Shown: in pieces, positions 48,292-57,431 of the stretch
How the letters are laid out: each line of letters begins with the position of its first letter
Numbering within the stretch: position 1 is the first letter of the stretch
Assembly (NCBI RefSeq): GCF_004004515.1
Contig: NZ_RXOL01000006.1
Coordinates: 62,001-126,000 of the forward strand
Direction of reading: 5' to 3'
DNA length: 64,000 nucleotides
Source: Croceicoccus ponticola
Lineage (GTDB): Bacteria > Pseudomonadota > Alphaproteobacteria > Sphingomonadales > Sphingomonadaceae
Translations under genes and position numbers: made by a program
Notes under the pieces: generated by a model
Told to the model about the DNA's origin: nothing
Databases searched by the model: none
What the model saw: only the letters and a program-made list of their open reading frames with translations

Positions 48292-49940
48292 CAGGCCACC
48301 GTGGTCCCGTCATCGCGCCGCGCCACGCGGGCGGCTTCTTCGGGCGAAGTTTCACCCGCCAGCACAAGCCGTTTTGCCGCGCGGGTCAGGCGGGTGCCGC
48401 GACGGTTGCCCTGCGCATCCTTGCCGAATGCATAGTCGGCGATGTCCTCTTCGGACGCGTTCGCATTGATGAGCCGCCGGATCGTGTCGTCGACGCGCAA
48501 AGCTTCGTACAATCCGACGCGGCCCTGATAGCCCGAATGGCCACATGCCTCGCAGCCGACCGCATGATTGACGGCGGTACCGGGTTTGATCCTGAGCAGT
48601 TCGGCCAGCGCAGGATCGATCGATCCACGGCGCCGACAAACCTTGCACAATCGCCGCACCAGCCGCTGAGCGATGACCGCGCGCAGCGTGCTGGCCAGCA
48701 GGAACGTTTCGACGCCCATGTCGCGCATCCGGGTGATCGCGCCGACGCTGTCGTTGGTGTGCACGGTCGACAGCACGAGGTGGCCCGTCAGCGACGCCTG
48801 AACCGCGATGTCGGCGGTTTCCTTGTCGCGGATTTCGCCGACCATCACGACGTCCGGGTCCTGCCGCAGGATCGCGCGCAGGCCCGCCGCGAAGGTCAGG
48901 CCGACTTTCGCGTTCACCTGCGTTTGCCCCACCCCGTCCACAGCGTATTCCACAGGGTCTTCCACAGTCAGGATATTGCGCTGACCATCGTTCAACCCGC
49001 GCAAACCCGCGTAAAGCGTGGTCGTCTTGCCCGAACCGGTCGGCCCGGTGACGAGCACAATGCCGTTGGGTTCGTTCAACGCGCGCTTCAGCACCCGTTC
49101 GGCATGATCGTCGAGGCCAAGATCGCCTAGCGTCAGCCCGGCATTGTCCTTGTCCAGCAAGCGCATGACGACCCGTTCGCCGGCCCGGTTCGGCAAGGTG
49201 GAGACGCGCACATCGACCAGCTTTCCGCCCAGCGAAAGGCCGATGCGGCCATCCTGCGGCACGCGGCGTTCGGCAATGTCGAGCCGGGCCATGACCTTGA
49301 TCCGGCTGACCAGCACCGGGGCGACATGCGGCGGCATCCGCAGCTTTTCGGTAAGTACGCCGTCTTCGCGAAAGCGGACGACGAGCGCCTGCTCGTAAGG
49401 TTCGATGTGAATGTCCGACGCACCGTCGCGCAGGCCTTGGGCGATCAACCCGTTGATCAGCCGGATCGCCGGGGCATCGTCCGCGCTGTCGAGCAGGTCT
49501 TCGGCGCTGGGCAGGCCAAAAGCCAGCGTTTCGTCCGGCCCCTCGAAGCCAAGGCTATCCGCCTCCAGCCCGCCTGAATTGCCGTAAATCTCGCTCAACA
49601 GTTTTTCGAAATCGGCAGCGGGGACGGTACGAGGCAGCAGCGGCCGGGCAAGGCGGCGGCGCAGTTCAAGGAGGACCATCGGGTCCGCCCCTTCGCGCAA
49701 GGCGAGCGGCACGGCGTCGCGGCCGTCGTGCCCTTCGACCAGTTCGTTTTGCGCGACGATAACGCCCCAGTCGCGCGCTTCGGCATAAGCCAGCAATGGC
49801 GCGCCCGTGCCCCTTTCGGACAAGACCACGTTCGCCGCGCCCGCCAGCGCGACATCGTCGGCCAGCGGCACTTCGCCGTCCAGCGCGGTGTTGCCGGGAT
49901 CCGGCTCGCGTTCGTGGTCGGGGGAGGCGGGGCCGGCCAT
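48291..49940 (-). CDS. gspE: Type II secretion ATPase E
   Basis: A 549-residue hexameric ATPase powering pseudopilus assembly. The N1/N2 domains bind GspL; the C-terminal motor has Walker A GPTGSGKTT, the Asp box ILTVEDPVEY, Walker B VVMVGEIRDKETADIAVQASLTGHLVLSTVHTND, and a zinc-binding segment with two CxxC pairs (RLCKVC and GCEACG). It starts 5 bases before the gspD stop region, and its stop overlaps gspF. Confidence 0.96.
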   Translation of the reverse strand: MAGPASPDHEREPDPGNTALDGEVPLADDVALAGAANVVLSERGTGAPLLAYAEARDWGVIVAQNELVEGHDGRDAVPLALREGADPMVLLELRRRLARPLLPRTVPAADFEKLLSEIYGNSGGLEADSLGFEGPDETLAFGLPSAEDLLDSADDAPAIRLINGLIAQGLRDGASDIHIEPYEQALVVRFREDGVLTEKLRMPPHVAPVLVSRIKVMARLDIAERRVPQDGRIGLSLGGKLVDVRVSTLPNRAGERVVMRLLDKDNAGLTLGDLGLDDHAERVLKRALNEPNGIVLVTGPTGSGKTTTLYAGLRGLNDGQRNILTVEDPVEYAVDGVGQTQVNAKVGLTFAAGLRAILRQDPDVVMVGEIRDKETADIAVQASLTGHLVLSTVHTNDSVGAITRMRDMGVETFLLASTLRAVIAQRLVRRLCKVCRRRGSIDPALAELLRIKPGTAVNHAVGCEACGHSGYQGRVGLYEALRVDDTIRRLINANASEEDIADYAFGKDAQGNRRGTRLTRAAKRLVLAGETSPEEAARVARRDDGTTVA

Positions 49941-49944
49941 CGCC

Positions 49945-52098
49945 TTACTGCACAGGCTCTGGCGCGGGTGCGATCACGACATCGTCCGGACGGCGCGGCA
50001 TTTGCGGAGGTTCTGCGCCGAGATAGTCGATCACCAGCTGATCGATGGACGGCTCGCGTTTTGGATTGAAATCGCGCTGTGCGTCGCGGATGATGCCGTA
50101 ACGGCGCGCGGTGACTTCCTGCCGGTCGCGCTGGGTGCGCAGGATCGTGGGGCGGATAAACACCATCAGGTTGGTCTTTGCCCGGCTCTTGCCACGCGAT
50201 TTGAACAGTTCGCCGATGATCGGAATGTCGCCCAGCAGCGGGATCTTCTGGATCGTGCGCCGTTCGTTATCGTCGAGTAAGCCGCCCAGCACCACGATCT
50301 CGCGGTCGCCGACCGTCACCGTCGTCTTGATCTCGCGCTTGTTGATGATGAGTTCGTTGAAATCGTCGGACACCGGTCCGGCGATCGACGACACTTCCTG
50401 CCGCAGGTCCAGTCGCACTTCGTTCGATGCGTTGATCTGCGGCGTGACGTCCAGTTCGATGCCAACGTTCTGGCGCTGGATCGTGCGGAACGCATTATCG
50501 AAATTGCCGCTCAGCGCTTCTCCCGTCGAAACGGGGATTTCCTGCCCGAACAGGATCGAGGCTGGGACATTGTCGTTCGTGGTGATGTGCGGCGTCGAAA
50601 GGATGTTGGAATCCGAATCGGCCTGAATCGCGTTGATCAGCGCGCCGATGTAACGATCGTTGCCGATGCTGGTGTAACCGCCGGTATAGCCGCCACGGGC
50701 ACCCAGAACCGCCGTCGCCGCGTTTTCGCGCAACAGGTCGCCCACGGTCGAAGTCGACGAACTGGTGACGACGCCGTCGCTGACCACGGTCGTCGTCTTG
50801 TCGGTCGCATCGGCCAGGAGCCCGCCCGCGATATCGAGGATATTGGGCGCGACGTTGGAAAAGTTGGTCACCGCAAACGGCATGTTGGCGCCGCCGATCA
50901 GAAACTGGACGCCAAGCTCCTTGGCCACGCTTTCCGAAACCTCGACGATGATCGCCTCGACCAGCACCTGATCCTGCCGAATGTCCAGTTGGCGGACCAG
51001 TTCGGCCAGCCGTCGCTGCACGTCGACCGGCGCGGCGATGACGATGGCGTTCGCGCCGGGATAGCGGGTGATGACCGCCGTGCCGCGCCCGCCAGCAAGC
51101 TGGATCGCGCCGCTGCCGACGCTGCCCGTGTCGGCCTGAGACGTGGTGGCCGCGCGATTGCCCAGCCCCGATCCGATGCTGGCGTCCCCGCCGCCGCCGG
51201 TCGTGGCGGTGACGGTGCTGCTGGCCGCGGGCATCGCGCCGCCGCCATTGCCGCCGACGATCATTTCGAGCATCGGCACCATCGTCGCGGCATCGGCGTA
51301 ATCGAGCCAGATGACCTTCACCTCGGACCCGCTCGCCGCCCGGTCGTCCAGTTCGCGCGCCATGGCTGCGATTTTCGACAGCGTGTCGCGATCGCCGCGA
51401 AGCAGCAGCGAATTCGAACTGTCGACCGCCACCACGCTCGCCAGCGCGGCCCCTTGCGCGCCTTGCGGCACCAATTCGCTGAGCGCCGCGGCGATTTCGC
51501 GCGCGCCCGCATGGTTCAGCGCGATCATCTGGGTGCTGCTGGTATCGCGATCGATCTGGCCGATGACCTGTCGCACCCGGCGCACGTTGTCGGCATAATC
51601 GACCACGACCAGCGAATTGCCGGACTGGTTGGCGGTGATCGACCCTTCGGGACTGACCAGCGGACGCAGCGTTTCCACCGCTTGCGATGCTTCGACGGAA
51701 TTCAGGCGGATGATTTCGGTCACCAGCGCATTGGCCGGCGCGCCCGCCGATCCCAGCCGCGTGGGCTGCGATGCTGCGTTCGCCGCGGGCTGGATGCGGA
51801 ATGCGCCATTGCCGATAGGCACGGCGACAAGTCCGTTGGCGCGCAAGGTGGCCAGAAACACCTCGAAATATTCGGACCGCGACAGCGGGCGTTCGGTGAC
51901 GACCGAAATCTTGCCGTTCACGCGCCCGTCGACGATGAATGTGCGGCCCGTCACTTGCGCCGCATCGGCGACGAAAGCGCGAATGTCGGCATCGCGCACG
52001 TTCAATGCATATTGCGCATGGGCCGGCAGCGGCACCGCAAGCGCGAGCAACGGGGCCAGCGCGAGGCTGGCGGCCAGCTTGCGGGTCAGTCGTTTCAT
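49945..52098 (-). CDS. gspD: Type II secretion secretin D
   Basis: A 717-residue outer-membrane secretin. The signal peptide ends at PLPAHAQ; then N0 (YALNVRDADIRAFVADAAQVTGRTFIVD), N1-N3 repeats with LRPLVSPEGSITANQSGNSLVVVDYADNVRRV and ARYPGANAIVIAAP-like GTAVITRYPGANAIVI, a low-complexity Gly/Ala/Ser loop (about 285-320), and the secretin barrel with VLVEAIIVEVSE and RQNVGIELDVTPQINASNEV. It overlaps gspC by 4 bases. No pilotin (GspS) gene is visible. Confidence 0.95.
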   Translation of the reverse strand: MKRLTRKLAASLALAPLLALAVPLPAHAQYALNVRDADIRAFVADAAQVTGRTFIVDGRVNGKISVVTERPLSRSEYFEVFLATLRANGLVAVPIGNGAFRIQPAANAASQPTRLGSAGAPANALVTEIIRLNSVEASQAVETLRPLVSPEGSITANQSGNSLVVVDYADNVRRVRQVIGQIDRDTSSTQMIALNHAGAREIAAALSELVPQGAQGAALASVVAVDSSNSLLLRGDRDTLSKIAAMARELDDRAASGSEVKVIWLDYADAATMVPMLEMIVGGNGGGAMPAASSTVTATTGGGGDASIGSGLGNRAATTSQADTGSVGSGAIQLAGGRGTAVITRYPGANAIVIAAPVDVQRRLAELVRQLDIRQDQVLVEAIIVEVSESVAKELGVQFLIGGANMPFAVTNFSNVAPNILDIAGGLLADATDKTTTVVSDGVVTSSSTSTVGDLLRENAATAVLGARGGYTGGYTSIGNDRYIGALINAIQADSDSNILSTPHITTNDNVPASILFGQEIPVSTGEALSGNFDNAFRTIQRQNVGIELDVTPQINASNEVRLDLRQEVSSIAGPVSDDFNELIINKREIKTTVTVGDREIVVLGGLLDDNERRTIQKIPLLGDIPIIGELFKSRGKSRAKTNLMVFIRPTILRTQRDRQEVTARRYGIIRDAQRDFNPKREPSIDQLVIDYLGAEPPQMPRRPDDVVIAPAPEPVQ

Positions 52099-53027
52099 TC
52101 GGACACCGGAATTTTGAGCGGCACTTCGCGTCCCTTGCGACGCACCACCAGGCTGAGATTTGAACCGGGGCGGACCTGCCCGGCGAATGAAGCGAGATCC
52201 TGCTGACCCGATACGGCCTTGCCGTTCACGGAAACCAGCACGTCGCCGCTGCGCAAACCGGCATTGCGAAAGATCGACCCGTCACCCTTTGCCGTAATGG
52301 CGACCCCGTCGCGGCCCGGGGTGAACCCGATCCCCTGTTGCAACGATGCGGCGGGCAGGCCCGATGTCGGCGGGGGCGGGGGCGCGGCGGGTGCAGGCGG
52401 TACCACGCTATCGGTCGATGCGGGCGCGGCGGTGGGCGCCGGTTTCGACTGGTCGAGATAAAGCAGTTCGGAACTGCCCCCCCGGCTCAACGTCACGTGG
52501 TCGAAGGCGAGCGCTGAGAGAGTAACCCCCTCCATCACGTCTTCGCCGATGCGATAGACCATCTGTTCACCGTCCGCGCCCGCGACGATCGCCGTGCCAC
52601 CGCCTGTCGCGGTATTGATGCGGATGCCGAACAGCGTCAGCGGCAGGTCGGTAATGACCGCGACGGTCGCCCCCGGCCCGCTTGCCACCGCGACGACATC
52701 GCGGTTGAACGGATCGAACCCTGTCATCAACGCCGACCGCGCGCTGTCGTCCATCAAGCGGACACGCGCGGGCTTCCATTCGCCCAGCGGAGTGACTGGC
52801 GTCACCGCGATCCAGAACAGCTGCACGCCGGCTACGACAATGCCGATGGCGATAAGCCACCACAGAATGTCATGCAGGCCCGGCAGGCCGAGCCTCAGCC
52901 CGTTCGATTGAGTGCGAACGAATCGCAAGATATTTTGTCCCCGTTCGTGGGTCGCGCGAAGTGGTTGGTCTATTGCCCCTGCAGCCCATGCACAACCTTC
53001 GTGCGGTACTGTTCCGACAAGGGGCAT
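52095..53027 (-). CDS. gspC: Type II secretion system protein C
   Basis: A 310-residue inner-membrane protein linking the platform to the secretin. One membrane segment (ILWWLIAIGIVVAGVQLFWIAV, about 53-74) is followed by the HR domain (LPLTLFGIRINTATGGGTAIVAG, about 130), a Pro/Ala linker, and a C-terminal PDZ domain (QQGIGFTPGRDGVAITAKGDGSIFRNAGLRSGDVLVSVNGKAV). The start is uncertain: the ATG at 53027 gives an N-terminus longer than usual, and a TTG about 32 codons in is possible. It is the first gene of the operon. Confidence 0.88.
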   Translation of the reverse strand: MPLVGTVPHEGCAWAAGAIDQPLRATHERGQNILRFVRTQSNGLRLGLPGLHDILWWLIAIGIVVAGVQLFWIAVTPVTPLGEWKPARVRLMDDSARSALMTGFDPFNRDVVAVASGPGATVAVITDLPLTLFGIRINTATGGGTAIVAGADGEQMVYRIGEDVMEGVTLSALAFDHVTLSRGGSSELLYLDQSKPAPTAAPASTDSVVPPAPAAPPPPPTSGLPAASLQQGIGFTPGRDGVAITAKGDGSIFRNAGLRSGDVLVSVNGKAVSGQQDLASFAGQVRPGSNLSLVVRRKGREVPLKIPVSE

Positions 53028-53138
53028 TCCCGCCCATGTCGCAAAGATTTGACAAATTTATGTCAAGCGTCGTCCGTTGGTCGAATTCCTTGCGAGCCCC
53101 CTCGCCAAACCGGGTCGTCGGGGCTAAGGCCCGGTCGC

Positions 53139-54326
53139 ATGTCCGATGCCCTCGCCATGCCGGAACCGGCCCCTTTGGCCGCCCCCCTCGCGGGCCTTCG
53201 CGTGGCGCTGTTCAGCGGCAACTATAATTATGTGCGCGACGGCGCGAACCAGGCGCTGAACCGGCTTGTCGGTTTTCTGCTGCGGCAGGGCGCCGATGTG
53301 CGGACATATTCGCCAGTGGTCGAAAACCCGGCGTTCGAAGCGACCGGCCCGATGGTCAACGTGCCGTCGGTGCCGATTCCGGGGCGTTCGGAATATCGTT
53401 TCCCGCTCGCGCTGTCTTCGGCGGCGCGCGCCGATCTGGCCGCGTTCGAACCCCGCGTCGTTCATGTCGCCAGTCCCGATATCGTCGGCCACCGCGCGGT
53501 TTCATGGGCGCGGGATCGCGGCGTTCCGGTGCTGGCGTCGGTGCACACGCGGTTCGAAACATACCCGCGCTATTACAACATGGCCTTTATGGAACCGGTC
53601 ATCGAAGCGGGCCTGCGACGTTTCTACAACCGCTGCGACGCGCTTGTCGCGCCTTCCGAATCGATGGTCCGGGTCTTGAAGGATCAGGGCATGAACGACG
53701 ACGTGTCGTTATGGACCCGGGGCGTCGATCGCACGATCTTTCACCCTGACAAGCGCGACCCGGCATGGCGCCGCTCGCTCGGCATCGCGGACGAAGAAGT
53801 CGTCGTGGGCTTCCTTGGCCGGCTGGTCATGGAAAAGGGCCTCGACATCTTTGCCGCCACGATGAAGGCGCTGCGGGCTCGCGGGATCGCCCATCGCGTA
53901 CTGGTCATCGGCGAAGGTCCCGCACGCGGCTGGTTCGAAGACAACCTATCCGGCGGTATCTTCGTCGGCCATCAAAGCGGGGCCGACCTTGGCCGCGCGG
54001 TCGCCAGCATGGATGTGCTGTTCAACCCGTCGATCACCGAGACTTTCGGCAACGTGACGCTCGAAGTCATGGCTTGTGGCTTGCCGGTTGTCGCAGCGGC
54101 AGCGACGGGCAGCGAAAGCCTTGTCTCCGACGGCGTATCGGGCCGGCTGGTCGAACCGGGCGACGTGGCAGGCTTTGCCGACGCGATCGAAAGCTACCTG
54201 GCCAACCCGGCGCTCGCCCGCGCGCATGGCGACGCAGGCGCGGCGCGGGCCGGTGAATTCGGCTGGGACCGCATCAATCAGGCCGTCGCCGACGCCTATC
54301 TGCGCCTGATCGCGCAAAAGACCTGA
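53139..54326 (+). CDS. Glycosyltransferase family 4 (GT-B)
   Basis: A 395-residue GT-B glycosyltransferase. The N-terminal domain starts LRVALFSGNYNYVRDGANQALNRLVGFLLRQGADV; the C-terminal nucleotide-sugar site has VVVGFLGRLVMEKGLDIFA and the E-x7-E motif in SITETFGNVTLEVMACGLPVVAA. It resembles lipid or glycan mannosyl/glucosyltransferases that act on the cytoplasmic face. The ATG at 53139 gives the natural length; the frame is open far upstream. It is divergent from gspC. Donor and acceptor are unknown. Confidence 0.9.
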   Translation: MSDALAMPEPAPLAAPLAGLRVALFSGNYNYVRDGANQALNRLVGFLLRQGADVRTYSPVVENPAFEATGPMVNVPSVPIPGRSEYRFPLALSSAARADLAAFEPRVVHVASPDIVGHRAVSWARDRGVPVLASVHTRFETYPRYYNMAFMEPVIEAGLRRFYNRCDALVAPSESMVRVLKDQGMNDDVSLWTRGVDRTIFHPDKRDPAWRRSLGIADEEVVVGFLGRLVMEKGLDIFAATMKALRARGIAHRVLVIGEGPARGWFEDNLSGGIFVGHQSGADLGRAVASMDVLFNPSITETFGNVTLEVMACGLPVVAAAATGSESLVSDGVSGRLVEPGDVAGFADAIESYLANPALARAHGDAGAARAGEFGWDRINQAVADAYLRLIAQKT

Positions 54327-54362
54327 TCGGCGATTGGCCTGATTGGCAATGGGCCTGACCGG

Positions 54363-54821
54363 TCAGGCAATCACCCGCCGTGCGATCATCCGCCGGGTAT
54401 AGAAAATCAGCGCGAACAGGACCGCGAACACGATCGCGGTAAGGATGATCGGAAACGTCAAGTCGGTCTGTCCCGGAATGGGGTCGACAAAGCCCAGTAC
54501 GCTGGTCACGATCAGCCCGACAAGGGACACCAGGAATGCGGCCAGTGCATGGCGGCTGCGCATCAACAACAGCAGCGATCCCGCCACCGAACCCCAGACC
54601 CCCAGCGCCCAGAACGCATCAACCCACCACGGCCGCGCCGCGTAAAAGGCGATCAGTTCATCGACGGTCAGGTTCATGCCCTGCGTCATGCCTTCGATAT
54701 AGGCTCGGTTCTGGAGATGCATCTGCATGTAGTCGTTCGCGCCGAACCCGTTCCACAGCAGGCTCAAAACCGCGATGATCCAAAAGCTCGTCGGCGTCTT
54801 GATGCGCATTGTCGTCATCAT
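54363..54821 (-). CDS. Small four-helix membrane protein of unknown function
   Basis: A 152-residue protein with about four hydrophobic segments (WIIAVLSLLWNGFGANDYMQM near the N-terminus, then about 70-90, 95-115 and 125-145). NGFGANDY and the acidic W..DAFWALGVWGSVAGSLLLL are conserved-looking patches that I recall from sphingomonad hypotheticals. I start at the ATG at 54821 with AGAGGGG upstream. It is convergent with the glycosyltransferase and divergent from rarA. Confidence 0.75.
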   Translation of the reverse strand: MMTTMRIKTPTSFWIIAVLSLLWNGFGANDYMQMHLQNRAYIEGMTQGMNLTVDELIAFYAARPWWVDAFWALGVWGSVAGSLLLLMRSRHALAAFLVSLVGLIVTSVLGFVDPIPGQTDLTFPIILTAIVFAVLFALIFYTRRMIARRVIA

Positions 54822-54960
54822 GTGAACCCCTCTCTTGCCCGCCGCCCAGACTAGAGCGACGCGCCGCGACGTCAATCGACCTGATGGGCAATAGTGTGCG
54901 GCGCGCTTCGCCGGCGCTGGCAATTGTCGTGCCCGGCCTTAGATTAGACGCGACACGATC

Positions 54961-56280
54961 ATGACCGACCTTTTCCAAACCGATCCGCCCGCCGCCGGCG
55001 CGATGCCCCCGTCCGGCCCGGACGCGCCGCTTGCGGACAAGTTGCGCCCGCGCACGCTGGGCGACGTCGTCGGGCAGGATCACCTGACCGGCGCAGAAGG
55101 CGCGATCGGGCGCATGGTTGCGGCGGGGCGGCTGACCAGCATGATCCTGTGGGGTCCGCCCGGCACCGGGAAAACCAGCATCGCACGGCTGCTTGCCGAC
55201 AGCGTCGGTATGCGGTTCGCCGCCATCAGCGCGGTGTTTTCGGGCGTCGCGGACCTCAAAAAGGCGTTTGCCGAAGCCGAAAAAGCGCAGGCCGCCGGGC
55301 AGCGCACGCTCTTGTTCGTGGACGAGATCCACCGTTTCAACCGCGCGCAACAGGATGGTTTCCTGCCGTTCGTCGAACGCGGCACGGTAACACTGGTCGG
55401 CGCGACGACCGAAAACCCGAGCTTTGCGCTGAACGCCGCGCTGTTGTCCCGTGCGCAGGTGCTGGTGCTGGAACGTCTTGACGAAGCTGCGCTGGGCGCG
55501 CTGATCGACCGGGCAGAGGAACTGGCGGGGCCGCTGCCGCTCGATGCCGATGCCCGCGTTGCCCTGATCGCCAGCGCCGACGGCGACGGGCGCTTCCTGC
55601 TCAACCAGGCCGAAACGCTTTACGCAGCGAAAATCGACGCACCGCTCGACACCGACGGATTGCGCAAGTTCCTGCAACGCCGGCTTGCCGTTTATGACAA
55701 GGATCGGGACGGGCATTACAACCTGATCAGCGCCCTGCACAAATCGTTGCGCGGCTCCGACCCCCAAGCCGCCTTGTACTTCATGGCGCGGATGCTGACG
55801 GCGGGGGAAGAGCCGCTTTACGTCCTGCGCCGCCTTGTCCGCTTCGCGTCCGAAGACATCGGCCTCGCCGACCCGCAGGCGCTGATCCAGTGCCTTGCCG
55901 CCAAGGACGCCTACGAATTCCTGGGCAGTCCCGAAGGCGAACTCGCCATCGTGCAAGCATGCCTTTATTGCGCCACCGCCCCTAAATCGAACGCGGCATA
56001 CAAGGCGCAGAAGGCCGCATGGAAAAGCGCGCGAGAAACCGGCAGCCTCGCCCCGCCGCAGACCATCCTGAACGCACCGACCAAGCTGATGAAGGATTTA
56101 GGTTACGGCAAGGATTACGCCTACGACCACGATGCGGAGGACGGTTTTTCCGGCGCCGATTACTGGCCCGACGGGATGGAGCCGCAAACCTATTACAAGC
56201 CGGTGCCGCGCGGATTCGAACGGCAAGTGATCGAGCGGCTGGAATGGTGGGACAAGAAGCGCCGCGAACGGCAGGGCTGA
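54961..56280 (+). CDS. rarA: Replication-associated recombination ATPase RarA (MgsA)
   Basis: A 439-residue AAA+ clamp-loader-like ATPase acting at stalled replication forks. Walker A is GPPGTGKTS (65-73), Walker B LLFVDEIHRF, and sensor 1 VGATTENPSF. The C-terminal MgsA domain includes ALHKSLRGSDPQAALYFMARML, RRLVRFASEDIGLADPQAL and EDGFSGADYWPDGMEPQTYYKP...GFERQVIERLEWW, the RarA signature. Length fits the family. Confidence 0.96.
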   Translation: MTDLFQTDPPAAGAMPPSGPDAPLADKLRPRTLGDVVGQDHLTGAEGAIGRMVAAGRLTSMILWGPPGTGKTSIARLLADSVGMRFAAISAVFSGVADLKKAFAEAEKAQAAGQRTLLFVDEIHRFNRAQQDGFLPFVERGTVTLVGATTENPSFALNAALLSRAQVLVLERLDEAALGALIDRAEELAGPLPLDADARVALIASADGDGRFLLNQAETLYAAKIDAPLDTDGLRKFLQRRLAVYDKDRDGHYNLISALHKSLRGSDPQAALYFMARMLTAGEEPLYVLRRLVRFASEDIGLADPQALIQCLAAKDAYEFLGSPEGELAIVQACLYCATAPKSNAAYKAQKAAWKSARETGSLAPPQTILNAPTKLMKDLGYGKDYAYDHDAEDGFSGADYWPDGMEPQTYYKPVPRGFERQVIERLEWWDKKRRERQG

Positions 56281-56288
56281 CGCGCAGC

Positions 56289-57170
56289 GTGGCGCGGTTC
56301 GACCGGTTCATGGCCATCGACTGGTCGGGCGCGGCCGGCCCCCGGCAAAAAGGCATCGCCATCGCCGTCACCGATGCGACGGGCGGCCCGCCTGCCTTGC
56401 TGACGCGCGAACGCGGCTGGTCGAGGGAGGATGTGCTCGCGCTGCTGCGTGACGACCTTCCCGCCGACATGCTGGTCGGCATGGACCTTGGCATATCGCT
56501 GCCCTTTGCCGATTGCGGGGCGTTCTTTCCCGGATGGCGCGACAGTCCTCAGGGCGCACGGTCGCTTTGGGCGCTGATCGATGACATCTGCGCTGCCGAC
56601 CCGCACCTGTCCGCTGGCAGCTTCGTCGACCACCCCGCACTCAGCCGCTATTTCCGCCGGCATGGCGGGCGCGAGGGCGACCGTTTCCACGCGCCCGAAG
56701 CGCAGCACCGCCGGGGCCGTTTCCGGGTGACCGAGCGCGCGCAGGAAGCCATGGGGTGCAAACCTTATTCCAATTTCAACCTGATCGGCGCGGCGCAAGT
56801 CGGCAAGTCCAGCCTGACCGGAATGCGCGTGCTGCACCGGGTCGACGGGCGCGTGCCGGTCTGGCCGGTCGACCCCCTGCCCCCGTGCGGGTCGGTCATC
56901 GTCGAGATCTACACCGCGATGGCGGCCATCGCCGCCGCCCGCACCGCCGGACGCAGCAAGATCCGCGACCATGCCGATCTTGACGCAGCGTTGGTCCGAA
57001 TCGGCTCCGCTCCCATGAGCGGCAGCGGCGCCATCGACGATCACGCATCCGACGCACTGCTGACCGCCGCATGGCTGCGCGCCGTCGCCGACCGGCAGTC
57101 ATTGTGGTCGCCCGAAGGCCTGACCGACACAATAGCCGCAACCGAGGGCTGGACCTTCGGCGCGCGGTAA
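56289..57170 (+). CDS. RNase H-like fold protein (DUF429-like)
   Basis: A 293-residue protein that I place in the RNase H-like/DUF429 group from MAIDWSGAAGPRQKGIAIAV at the start and VGMDLGISLPFADCG, both with acidic residues on strands as in that fold, and IDDHASDALLTAAWLRA near the end, where the aspartate-aspartate pair would complete the site. It begins at the GTG at 56289 (with ATG at 56310 as an alternative), 8 bases after rarA, so it may be co-transcribed. Activity is not known; a nuclease is possible. Confidence 0.65.
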   Translation: MARFDRFMAIDWSGAAGPRQKGIAIAVTDATGGPPALLTRERGWSREDVLALLRDDLPADMLVGMDLGISLPFADCGAFFPGWRDSPQGARSLWALIDDICAADPHLSAGSFVDHPALSRYFRRHGGREGDRFHAPEAQHRRGRFRVTERAQEAMGCKPYSNFNLIGAAQVGKSSLTGMRVLHRVDGRVPVWPVDPLPPCGSVIVEIYTAMAAIAAARTAGRSKIRDHADLDAALVRIGSAPMSGSGAIDDHASDALLTAAWLRAVADRQSLWSPEGLTDTIAATEGWTFGAR

Positions 57171-57189
57171 GGCAGAGGGCGATCTGTGG

Positions 57190-57265
<76 letters not shown>

Positions 57266-57356
57266 TATACCTGTCTCTAGACACTCCCTAAAGCTTGATT
57301 TTCTGCGGTTCTTCCGCAATAGCTTTGTGCCTCAAAGGTTCTCGTCGTTTCCTAAA

Positions 57357-57431
57357 ATGCCCCCAAAATCCGAGTAATTCGGGGGCATCATTGGGGGCAG
57401 GCAATAGCCTAGCATAAGGGATGCCCCCAAA
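57357..57431. repeat. Four ATGCCCCC-type repeats before the integrase
   Basis: ATGCCCCCAAAA (57357-57368), inverted GGGGGCAT (57381-57388) and ATTGGGGGCA (57390-57399), and ATGCCCCCAAAT (57421-57432), the last ending at the integrase start codon. Copies 1 and 2 can form a hairpin. Arrays like this next to integrase genes may be arm-type integrase sites or an autoregulatory operator. Confidence 0.6.
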
